Part shown: piece by piece, positions 26,929 to 35,100 of the stretch
How the letters are laid out: each line of letters begins with the position of its first letter
Position numbering within the stretch: the stretch's first letter is position 1
Source of the DNA: Streptomyces sp. Ru62
Lineage (GTDB): Bacteria; Actinomycetota; Actinomycetes; Streptomycetales; Streptomycetaceae
Direction: 5' to 3'
Length of the DNA: 64,000 nt
Assembly (NCBI RefSeq): GCF_002920615.1
Contig: NZ_PQSU01000006.1
Location: forward strand, 1-64,000
Notes under the pieces: generated by a model
Databases searched by the model: none
What the model was told of the DNA's origin: nothing
Seen by the model: only the letters and a program-made list of their open reading frames with translations
Translations under genes and position numbers: made by a program

Positions 26929-28218
26929 TCACGGGCCGGCGCGGCCACCTCGATCGGATGGCTGCGGTGTGGGGTCAGCGCTGTCCGCCGTGGGCGGGAG
27001 GCGTAGGTCCGCCAGGGTCTGGGCCAAGGACTGCCAGACGTGCGCGGCCAGGTCCAGGTTCTGGGACTCCGCCGCCTGACGGCCGAGCCGCTGGAGGCGG
27101 TCGATGCCCTCGTCGACACGCCCGGACAGGATCATCAGCCGACCGTCCAGGACCGACAGCCGTACCCGGTCGCGGTAGGACAGACGCAGGTCCTCATCGG
27201 CCAGCAGTGTGCCGCTGATCGCGCGGGCCTCGTCCGTCCGGCCCCGGTGGAAGGCCAGATGGGCCTGCAGCGCGCGCAGCTCCTGGATCTGCACCGGCGT
27301 GCCGATCAGGTCCACGACGGACGTGGCCTCGGTCAGCCAGCGCTCTGCCGCTGCCAGTCGGGGCGGTGACATCTCCAGCGCGGCGGCGGTGGCCGCGGCC
27401 CGGAGCCTGATCCAGAGGGTCAGATCGTCCCTGCCCTCAAGGAGTCGCAGGGCCGTTTCCAGTCCGGTCCGGGCGGAGACGTGGTCACCCTGGCGGTTGC
27501 GGACCATGGCGACGGTCCACCACCCCTCGGCCGCCTGTGCCGGTTCGGTCCTGGGCAGCCAGTCCCGTTCAAGTTCGTCGACGTGCCGCGCGGCCACGTC
27601 CAGCCTGCCCAGCTCGGTCTCGATGCCGATCAGCACCATGAGGGCCGCCGTGGTGTCGGACACGGGCAGTTCCTCGGCGCGGGCGAGGGAGAACGCCTGG
27701 GCGGCCGCCGGTTCCGCCGTGCGCATGTCACCCAGGGCGCGCATGCAACGGGCGTACTGCACGTATGACCGTACCCGCAGTTCGGGCACCTCCAACAGCT
27801 CGCTCAGCTCAAGGAGTTGCAGCAGATGCCGGCGCTCCTGCGGGTAGTCGCCGAGACGGCCGGCCGCCCGGCTCAGCAACCACAGAGCCTGCCAGCGGGC
27901 GGCGGGATCGTCGTCCGCGTGCTGGTCGACCGCCCTGCCGAGGGCCGCGATGTCGCAGGTGCCGGACGGCGCCGACAACACGGCCGCCAGTTCACAGGTG
28001 AGGGACCGCTGGGGTGAAGGGGCGGTGAGGGCGGACGCGTCGACGCCCAGCCGCTCGGCGAGATATGCCGTGGCGCGTTCGGTGGGCCGGCGCTCCCCCG
28101 ACTCCAGGCGTGACAGGTACCCCGTCGACATACCGTCGCCGACGAGCCCTGCCTGGCTCAGGCCTCGCTCCAGCCGGAGCCTCTTGAGCCGACGGCCGAA
28201 GTGCGGCTGCTCGAGCAT
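26929..28218 (-). CDS. XRE-family regulator with TPR-like repeats
   Basis: The 429-residue protein has an N-terminal Cro/CI-type helix-turn-helix (residues about 8-62: LKRLRLERGLSQAGLVGDG; TGYLSRLESGERRPT). It is followed by about 350 residues of alpha-helical repeats of TPR type (for example RRHLLQLLELSELLEVPELR and ARTGLETALRLLEGRDDLTL). This layout is common in actinobacterial regulators that sense peptides or partner proteins through the repeats. It is divergent from the PAS-LuxR gene with 671 bp between them and probably marks the left edge of the biosynthetic cluster. Its targets are unknown. The start at 28,218 follows GAGGTGGGAG. Confidence 0.87.
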   Translation of the reverse strand: MLEQPHFGRRLKRLRLERGLSQAGLVGDGMSTGYLSRLESGERRPTERATAYLAERLGVDASALTAPSPQRSLTCELAAVLSAPSGTCDIAALGRAVDQHADDDPAARWQALWLLSRAAGRLGDYPQERRHLLQLLELSELLEVPELRVRSYVQYARCMRALGDMRTAEPAAAQAFSLARAEELPVSDTTAALMVLIGIETELGRLDVAARHVDELERDWLPRTEPAQAAEGWWTVAMVRNRQGDHVSARTGLETALRLLEGRDDLTLWIRLRAAATAAALEMSPPRLAAAERWLTEATSVVDLIGTPVQIQELRALQAHLAFHRGRTDEARAISGTLLADEDLRLSYRDRVRLSVLDGRLMILSGRVDEGIDRLQRLGRQAAESQNLDLAAHVWQSLAQTLADLRLPPTADSADPTPQPSDRGGRAGP

Positions 28219-28889
28219 CTCCCACCTCTGCTCCCGTGACGCATGCCAGACCTCCGCTCCTCGGCCCGTTCGATCGGAGATCTGGAGTTGTCAACACTTT
28301 ACGAATCCCACTGAGGGGCGGCAAGGCGATAACCGGGCAGCAACTCACCTGGTCAGTGGGCGTGTTGCTGTCCGGCGACCGGCCGACGGGTGGCCGTCAG
28401 ACACGACAACGACTGTTCCGGACAGGGAAGTTGGCACGAGACTCAGGTCATCTGGCAAACCCTTGCCAAGGGGGTTGCCACCCCTTAGCCTCGAAGGTGC
28501 CGTCCTGACGCGATTCCCCCAACTCGTTTCATGGAGGTCTCCGTGCCGCGCCACGCCCGACCGGGCTCAACGCGAAGGTCCGTCCTACGGCTCGCCGCAC
28601 TCGGTTCACGATCGGTCTGCACGCCAGCTGGCGAGATCGAGTGGCCGTGACAACGTTATCCGGCCATCGGCCGAACCTCGTCGGGCGCATTCGCCCTCCG
28701 TGACCAGCCGTCCTGGACCCTCCGCACACGCCCACCAGCCCACCCTCACGCGGAACAGCAGACCTCGGCCGCCAACGAGGTGGCCCTCCTGTGCGCCGGA
28801 CGCTCGCCGACACCCTGGCACCTACGCGCCGGTCCGTCCCGCACCACACACCCCGCCCCCACTACGCGCAGCAAAAGGACGGTACGTCC
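28219..28889. promoter_or_regulatory. 671-bp intergenic region with dyad and micro-ORF
   Basis: Between the divergent XRE and PAS-LuxR genes lies an inverted repeat, AAGGGG-N7-CCCCTT (28,468-28,486). There is also a 35-codon open frame (GTG 28,543 to TGA 28,650, preceded by GGAGG) whose peptide contains STRRSVLRLAALGS, resembling a twin-arginine signal start. The open frame could be a remnant or a leader. The rest shows no gene. Promoters for both regulators must lie here. Confidence 0.45.
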
Positions 28890-29627
28890 GTGGCGACCAC
28901 GAGTTTCCCCGACGCCTCGCCCCGCAAGCACCATCCCACCGCACACCCGGCCCCTCCCCTCCGCCGCGCCCCGCTCACGAACAGCTCACACCCCGCTCCC
29001 GCGTCGCGGGTCGTCTGCACGGCCCGCACTCTGTCCGGCGACCTCGTCATCACGGCCGCGGAGCCGGAGTTCGCCCGGCACTTCGGCCTCAGCGCGGAAG
29101 AGATACGCGGGTATCGCCTCCTCGACCTTGTGCACTCACCCACACCCGCCCAGCTGCGGGAACGGTTCCTCGCTCTCTCCTCGGGCCGCCGGCCCCGAGT
29201 CACCGAGCAGGTCATGGGCAAGGATGGTGCCGGCGGACTCTTCCGGGCGGACCTCACCGGCATCGCCGTGCACGGCCTGTCCGGTGAGACGTCCGGCGTC
29301 GTCGTTCTTCTCCGCAGCCTCGCCGCCGCCCCCACACCTGCATCACCCACACCGCAGCAGGACGACGCACCGGCGGCCGGCGACACACCTGTGCTCAGCG
29401 CTCTCGACGCGCAGGTGCTGGAGGGTGTGGCACGCGGCGAATCGACGGTGCAGCTGGCCTCCCGCCTGTACTTGAGCCGCCAGGGCATCGAGTACCGCAT
29501 CGGTCAGATGCTGCGGAGGTTCGACACCCCCAACCGCCCCGCGCTGGTCTCTCGTGCGCACGCGCTGGGAATGTTCGCCGCCGGCCAGTGGCCGCCACGC
29601 GTACGGCCGGACCGCGTCAAGTCCTAG
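28890..29627 (+). CDS. PAS-LuxR transcriptional regulator (PimM type)
   Basis: AAAAGGA precedes GTG 28,890. The 245-residue protein has a PAS domain (residues about 45-140: LVITAAEPEFARHFGLSAEE; RGYRLLDLVHSP) and a C-terminal LuxR helix-turn-helix (about 180-240: LDAQVLEGVARGESTVQLAS; LYLSRQGIEYRIGQMLRRF; NRPALVSRAHALG). This is the architecture of PimM and related pathway-specific activators of Streptomyces antibiotic clusters. Two near-matches to the operator known for that group lie in the divergent promoter at 31.9 kb, making this the likely activator of the cluster. It is longer than PimM owing to an N-terminal extension of about 40 residues. Confidence 0.9.
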   Translation: MATTSFPDASPRKHHPTAHPAPPLRRAPLTNSSHPAPASRVVCTARTLSGDLVITAAEPEFARHFGLSAEEIRGYRLLDLVHSPTPAQLRERFLALSSGRRPRVTEQVMGKDGAGGLFRADLTGIAVHGLSGETSGVVVLLRSLAAAPTPASPTPQQDDAPAAGDTPVLSALDAQVLEGVARGESTVQLASRLYLSRQGIEYRIGQMLRRFDTPNRPALVSRAHALGMFAAGQWPPRVRPDRVKS

Positions 29628-29645
29628 GCGCGGAAGTCTCCCTGG

Positions 29646-29682
29646 ACGAGGGCCGTGGTGTCAGGAACGCCACGGCCCTCGT
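29646..29682. terminator. Strong bidirectional terminator hairpin
   Basis: ACGAGGGCCGTGG (29,646-29,658) pairs perfectly with CCACGGCCCTCGT (29,670-29,682) around an 11-nt loop. It lies between the convergent PAS-LuxR and sigma-factor genes. There is no U tract on either side, which is usual for actinobacterial terminators. Confidence 0.85.
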
Positions 29683-29825
29683 GGTACGGCCGCCTGCGGC
29701 CGCCCTTGGGAGGCGCCGCACACGGCCACCATCGAGAGGTCACCGTGGGATCAGGGCGTGGCCGCCTCCGTGAAGGACGGTGCGGGCCATCTCCTGCCCC
29801 CCCCGGAGGTCGTCGTGCCCTCGGC

Positions 29826-30344
29826 TCACGCCGCCGAGGGCTGCCAGGCCTCCTGAAAGCGGCGGCGGGCGCGGAAGAGGCGGGACCGTACCGTGCCCAC
29901 GGGCAGCGCGAGCACCTCCGCGATCTCCTCCTCGTTCAGACCGTAGGCACGCAGGGTCAGGACCTGCCGGTGCGCCCGCGACAGACGTTCGAGCACATCG
30001 CTGATGTGCACCGCGTCCAACGGGTTCGCCTGCTGCTGCGACTCGACCTGCCCGCAGGTCTGTTCCTCGCCGAAGCGTTTGGCGGTGCGCACGGCCTCGC
30101 GGACCGTCACCGCGCGCACCCACCCGTAGAAGGCCACCGGTTCGCGCAGCTGGCCCAGCCCGCGGTAGATGGCCAGCAGCGCCTCCTGGGTGGCATCGGC
30201 CGCGTCGTCACGGGTGATGGAGCGACAGATCCGCGTGACGTAGGGCGTGATGTGGTTCAGCAGGTGGTTCATGGCGTGCTCGTCGCCCGACTGGGCGCGC
30301 GGCAGCAGCGTCAGGGGGGAGGCGAGTTCGCTGACGGTGGACAT
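29826..30344 (-). CDS. ECF-type RNA polymerase sigma factor
   Basis: The 172-residue protein has region 2 (residues about 12-75: NHLLNHITPYVTRICRSI; DDAADATQEALLAIYRGLGQ, the core-binding DATQE) and region 4 (about 115-165: LSRAHRQVLTLRAYGLNEEE; IAEVLALPVGTVRSRLFRAR). No anti-sigma gene is adjacent. It lies 54 bp downstream of the PapA-like gene on the same strand, so it is probably the second gene of that operon and under the same control as the cluster. It may direct transcription of other cluster genes; its promoter sequence cannot be derived here. Confidence 0.9.
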   Translation of the reverse strand: MSTVSELASPLTLLPRAQSGDEHAMNHLLNHITPYVTRICRSITRDDAADATQEALLAIYRGLGQLREPVAFYGWVRAVTVREAVRTAKRFGEEQTCGQVESQQQANPLDAVHISDVLERLSRAHRQVLTLRAYGLNEEEIAEVLALPVGTVRSRLFRARRRFQEAWQPSAA

Positions 30345-30398
30345 GTCGCAGGAGAACTCCTTACGGCAACCGGGCGTGATGCGGAAGTGGGGTGGCGT

Positions 30399-31727
30399 TC
30401 AGCCGGCGTCGGCGGTGGCGGGCTCACGCCGGGCCGCGGACGCGAAGGCGAGGAGGCCGTCGAGCACCTCGTCGCGGAAGGCCCGCATGAAGGACGGGCT
30501 GAAGCAGGCGGTGTAGTGCGGGAACTCGATGGCCAAGCGGCCTTCGAAGGAGACCACGCACGCCATGACGGGGCTGCGGCCGGCCTGCGGGAAGTAGTGC
30601 TCGCGGGCGGGCACCAGGCGGACGTCGACCACCCGCAGGTCGCCGGGCAGGCGGGGTCCCGGGACGACACCCATGTTGGTGACGATCACCGTGGCCAGTT
30701 GGAGCGCGGGGTTGCGGGGGATCTCGGGGGTGATGCGCATCTCGTGGAAGTGACTGCCGCCGGAGATGAAGTCACTCACCCGGGCGTGGACGGTACGCGC
30801 CAGATCCAGCGGGTCGGAGTTCGCGGCCACCTGGAGAGTCTGCAGATGCGTGGTGACCGCCGGCACCATGACGGACGCCGGCAGCGGTGGCGTCAGCCGG
30901 GAGCGCAGGTCGACGGGAGACAGGCAGCCGAGGGTGCGGGGGCCCTCACCCTCGAAGCGCCGTCGGGCCGTGCTCAGCAGGGCCGCGGCGATGAGCGCGT
31001 GCACGGACACGCCGGCCTGCCGCGCCCTCTCGCGCAGGCGTGTGGTGTGTTCGGTGTCCAGAGTGAGCCGGCACACGTCGATGTGCCCCTCCCCCGCCCC
31101 GGCGGCCGTCGCCTGGTCCGGGGTGTGTGCCGCGTCGTAGGGCACCAGCTCGACCGGGTGCCGCTTCGTCTGCGTGACGCGGGCGTCGAGGTACGCGGCG
31201 GTGTCCGCCTCGTCGGCCGGCGGGAGCAGTGTGCTGACGGGCTCGGGCCAGTCGGGGGCGTCCGCCTCGTCGGGCCGGACGGACTGCGGGTGCTCGTCGG
31301 TGACGAGCGACCGGTAATGGTCCCACAGCGTGTTGTGCAGGGTGATGCTGCTGTGACCGTCGGTCACCGTGTGGTCCACCACCAGGACGAACAGGTGGTC
31401 CGTGCCGCCCGGTGCGCTGACGAGGACCGCGCGCGACAGCGGGCCGCCCACCGGGAGGGGCCTGTTCAGCTCTGTCGCGTAGGCCTCGGCCAGCTCTCCG
31501 GCTCGGGTCTCCAGGCGAGGCCGCTCGGCCTCGTCGAGCAGAGCCAGCGCATGGCCGGTGCCGTCCGCCACTATGCGGGAGCGCAGGGTCGGGTTGGCCT
31601 GCGTCACGGCGCGGAACGCGGCGGTCAGCGCCTCGATGTCGACGCGTCCGCGCAGGGTGCAGGACAGCACGGCCCTGCTTCGCTGGCCCACGTAGAGCGT
31701 CTCGACCGGACACAGCGCACGGTGCAT
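30399..31727 (-). CDS. PapA-like stand-alone condensation/acyltransferase protein
   Basis: The 442-residue protein starts at ATG 31,727, 8 bp after AAGAGGG. It belongs to the condensation-domain superfamily as a free-standing enzyme: CPVETLYVGQRSRAVLSCTL at the N-terminus, the active-site motif DHTVTDGHSS (HxxxDG), and the C-terminal latch region (LATVIVTNMGVVPGPRLPG; FPHYTACFSPSFM). This is the pattern of PapA-type acyltransferases, which transfer an acyl group from a carrier protein or CoA to an alcohol or amine. In this cluster it may acylate the product, for example at the Thr hydroxyl, or take part in release. It is divergent from the NRPS gene and controlled from the same intergenic region. 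Confidence 0.83.
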   Translation of the reverse strand: MHRALCPVETLYVGQRSRAVLSCTLRGRVDIEALTAAFRAVTQANPTLRSRIVADGTGHALALLDEAERPRLETRAGELAEAYATELNRPLPVGGPLSRAVLVSAPGGTDHLFVLVVDHTVTDGHSSITLHNTLWDHYRSLVTDEHPQSVRPDEADAPDWPEPVSTLLPPADEADTAAYLDARVTQTKRHPVELVPYDAAHTPDQATAAGAGEGHIDVCRLTLDTEHTTRLRERARQAGVSVHALIAAALLSTARRRFEGEGPRTLGCLSPVDLRSRLTPPLPASVMVPAVTTHLQTLQVAANSDPLDLARTVHARVSDFISGGSHFHEMRITPEIPRNPALQLATVIVTNMGVVPGPRLPGDLRVVDVRLVPAREHYFPQAGRSPVMACVVSFEGRLAIEFPHYTACFSPSFMRAFRDEVLDGLLAFASAARREPATADAG

Positions 31728-31878
31728 GAGGGCAGCCCTCTTCTCGATCGTCCAACGGGTGGCCCGCGGGCAGTACCGGCCGGTCACCGGCTGGTGGCCT
31801 CGGGCGTCGGGAGTCGCGTTCGAGAGTGCACCGCGCGTCGTCGCCGAATCCACCCGGAAGACCTCCGGGAGGTGAAGT

Positions 31879-31894
31879 TGCGTGAATTCCCTAG
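31879..31894. promoter_or_regulatory. PAS-LuxR operator-like box 1
   Basis: TGCGTGAATTCCCTAG matches the PimM-type consensus CTVGGGAWWTCCCBAG, as I remember it, at 13 of 16 positions. It lies 152 bp upstream of the PapA-like start. Binding by the regulator encoded at 28,890 is inferred. Confidence 0.65.
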
Positions 31895-31933
31895 AAGTTG
31901 GAGCCGGGCGTGCACTCCCTGGCTCGACGTTCT

Positions 31934-31949
31934 CTGGGGAATTCCCTGA
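31934..31949. promoter_or_regulatory. PAS-LuxR operator-like box 2
   Basis: CTGGGGAATTCCCTGA matches the PimM-type consensus CTVGGGAWWTCCCBAG at 14 of 16 positions, with the whole core intact. Its centre is 55 bp from that of box 1, about five helical turns. It lies 249 bp upstream of the NRPS start and could serve both divergent promoters. Confidence 0.75.
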
Positions 31950-32197
31950 ATTGCCACGCGTGGACCGGTGCTGCCTTGACCGGGCCGAGTGCGGTGGCGC
32001 ACCGTGATGTGCCGTAGAACCGGGGCCAGGGTGGGTGTTCGCCGGGCCCCCGGCGTGCGACCTCCCTTTTCCGCTTCGTGGACCGGCCCGGCGCGTACCC
32101 GCACGCGAGGGCGGCGCGAAGCGGTGGCCGCACCGCTCCGATCCGGTCGTGCCGTCGCCGGCCGGGACATTACGGCTTGCCACGTGAGGGTTGTGCT

Positions 32198-35100
32198 ATG
32201 TCACTCCAGCAGGACGAGCGGCGTCCGCTGTCCGGGGCCCAGGAGGGTCTCTGGTACGCCGGGCGGCTCGCGTCGGACAGCGCCGCGTACAACACCGGTG
32301 AAGCGGTGGAGATCCACGGGCCGCTCGACCCGGGACTGTTCGAGACCGCGCTGCGCCGCACGGTCGCCGAGGCGGACACCTTCGCCCTGCGTTTCGTCGA
32401 CACCGAGGACGGCCCCCGCTGCCATCGCGCCGCGGACCCCGACGACTGGCCCCTGCACCACGTCGATGTCCGTGACGCCGAGGATCCCACGACGGCCGCC
32501 TGGGACTGGATCCGGGCGGACCTGGCGACCCCGGTCGACCTGGAGAAGGGCCCGCTGTTCTCGCACGCCCTCCTGACGCTGGCGCCCGACCGGTTCATCT
32601 GGCTGCTGAGGGCCCACCACATCCTGCTCGACGGGTACAGCTACAAGCTCCTGGGACGGCGCCTGGCCGAGACCTACAACGCGCTCGCCGCGGGCCGTGA
32701 GCCGGGTACCGCCACCTTCGCACCGGTGCACCGGCTCCAGGAGGAAGAGGCCGCGTACCGCGCCGGCGAACGCCACACCCGTGACCGCGCCCATTGGGCC
32801 GACCGCCTGGCCGGGCTGCCCGAACCCGCGCGGCTCACCTCGCGCACGGCGGCCCCCACCGCCCCGTTCCTGCGCAGCACCGCCGAGCTGACGCCGCCCG
32901 AGGTGGCAGCCCTGGACCGGGCGGCCTCCCGGCTCGGCGTCGCCCGCACCGACCTGCTGGCCGCCGCCACCGCCGTGTACCTGCACCGCATGACCGGCAG
33001 CCAGGACCTGGTGCTGGGCCTGGCCACGATGAGCCGGCTGGGCAGCGCCGCGCTGCGCACCCCGGGCACCGCCTCCGACATCCTGCCCCTGCGGGTGGCC
33101 ACCACCCCGGGAACGCCGCTCGGCCAGTTCGCCCGCAGCGTCGCCGAAGAGCTGCGCGCCCTGCGCCGCCACCAGGCCTACCGGGGTGAGTACCTGCGCC
33201 GCGACCTGGGGCTGCTGGGCACCGGCCGCCGGCTGTACGGACCGGTGCTGAACATCGTCCCGTTCGACGAGTCGCCCGTGTTCGACGGCCACCCCACCAC
33301 CTGGCACCACCTCTCCGGCGGAGCCGTGGAGGACCTGCAGATATCGGTGCGGCCCGGCGCCGAGGCGGGCGGCCTGTGGCTGGCCTTCGACGCCAACCCC
33401 GCCCTGTACGAGGACGGCGAACTCGCGCTGCACCGCGAGCGGTTCCTCACCGTCCTGCGCCGGCTGGCCGAGGCGGCGCCGACGACCGCGCTGGGGGAGC
33501 TGGACGTCCTGCTGCCGGGCGAGCACCCCCGTGACACGCCCGTCCGCACGTATCCGGTCGAGCGCACCCTCACGCAGCTGTTCGAGGAGCAGGCGGCCAC
33601 CGTCCCCGGGCGGATCGCCGTCACCTGCGGCGACCTGCAGCTCGCCTACGCCGAGCTCAACGCCGAGGCCAACCGGCTGGCCCGGCTGCTCACCGAGCGC
33701 GGCGCGGGTCCGGGCCGGGTGGTGGCCCTGGCCCTGGAGCGCGGGGTACGGCTGCTGCCCGCTCTGCTCGCCGTCCTCAAGACCGGTGCCGCCTACCTTC
33801 CCCTGGACCCCGGGCACCCGGCCGAGCGGCTGCGGCTGGTCGTCGAGGACGCGGCCCCGGTCGTCCTGGTCACCGAGCGCGCCCACGCCCACCTCGCCGG
33901 TGCGTCGGTCCCCGCGGTGCTCCTGGACGACCCGCGGGTGACGGCGGACCTCGCCGACCGCCCCGCCGGCGACCTGACCGACGCCGACCGGCACGCGCCG
34001 ACGAGCCCCGCCGACATCGCGTACATCATCCACACCTCCGGCTCCACCGGCCGCCCCAAGGGGGTCCCGGTGCCGCACGCCAACGTCGTGCGTCTGTTCG
34101 CCGCCGCCGCGGAGCACTTCTCCTTCGGTCCCGACGACGTCTGGACGCTGTTCCACTCCTACGCCTTCGACTTCTCCGTCTGGGAGATGTGGGGCGCCCT
34201 GCTGCACGGTGGCCGGGTCGTCGTCGTTCCTTACGCCGTCAGCCGCTCCCCCCGCGACTTCCTGGAGCTGCTGCACCGCGAGGGCGTGACCGTCCTCAGC
34301 CAGACGCCGTCCGCGTTCGAGCAGCTGATCGACGCCGACCTCGAACGCGGTGGTGACAGCGGGGCGCTGCGCCACGTCGTCTTCGGCGGCGAGGCCCTGC
34401 GCCCGGCGCGGCTGCGGCCCTGGGCCGACCGGCACGGCCTGGACCGCCCGGCGCTGGTGAACATGTACGGCATCACCGAGACCACCGTGCACGTCACCCA
34501 CCACCGCCTCACCCGGGCGGACCTGGACGACCCACGCCGTGGCAGCGTCATCGGCCGGCCCCTGTCCGACCTGCGCGTCCACCTCCTCGACGCCGAGGGG
34601 CGCCCGGTGCCGCCCTGCGCGAGCGGCGAGATGTACGTCTCAGGTGCCGGTGTGGCCGCCGGCTACCTTCACCGGCCCGAGCTGACCGCCGAGCGTTTCC
34701 TGGACGACCCTTTCGGCCCGCCCGGCACCCGCATGTACCGCTCCGGGGACCTGGCACGGCGCCGCCCCGACGGCACCCTGGACTACCTCGGCCGTGCCGA
34801 CGCCCAGGTGCAGATCCGCGGGTTCCGCGTCGAGCCGGGCGAGATCGAGGCCGTCCTCGCCGCCCACCCCCGCGTGGCCCGGGCCGCCGTCGTGGTCCGC
34901 CGGGCCGGCAACGGCGCCCAGCAGCTCGTCGCCTACACGGTCGCCGCCGGCGGCGCACCCGCCGACCCCGCCGAGCTGCGCGCCCACGCCGCCGCCCACC
35001 TGCCCCGAGCACATGGTCCCGGCCGCCTGCGTAGACGTCGACGCCCTGCCGCTCACCGCCAACGGCAAGCTCGACGTGCGGGCGCTGCCCGCACCGGACT

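Noticed and set aside
28468..28486. Riboswitch or T-box in the regulator intergenic region
   Set aside because: Only a simple 6-bp dyad is present; no conserved riboswitch core was seen.
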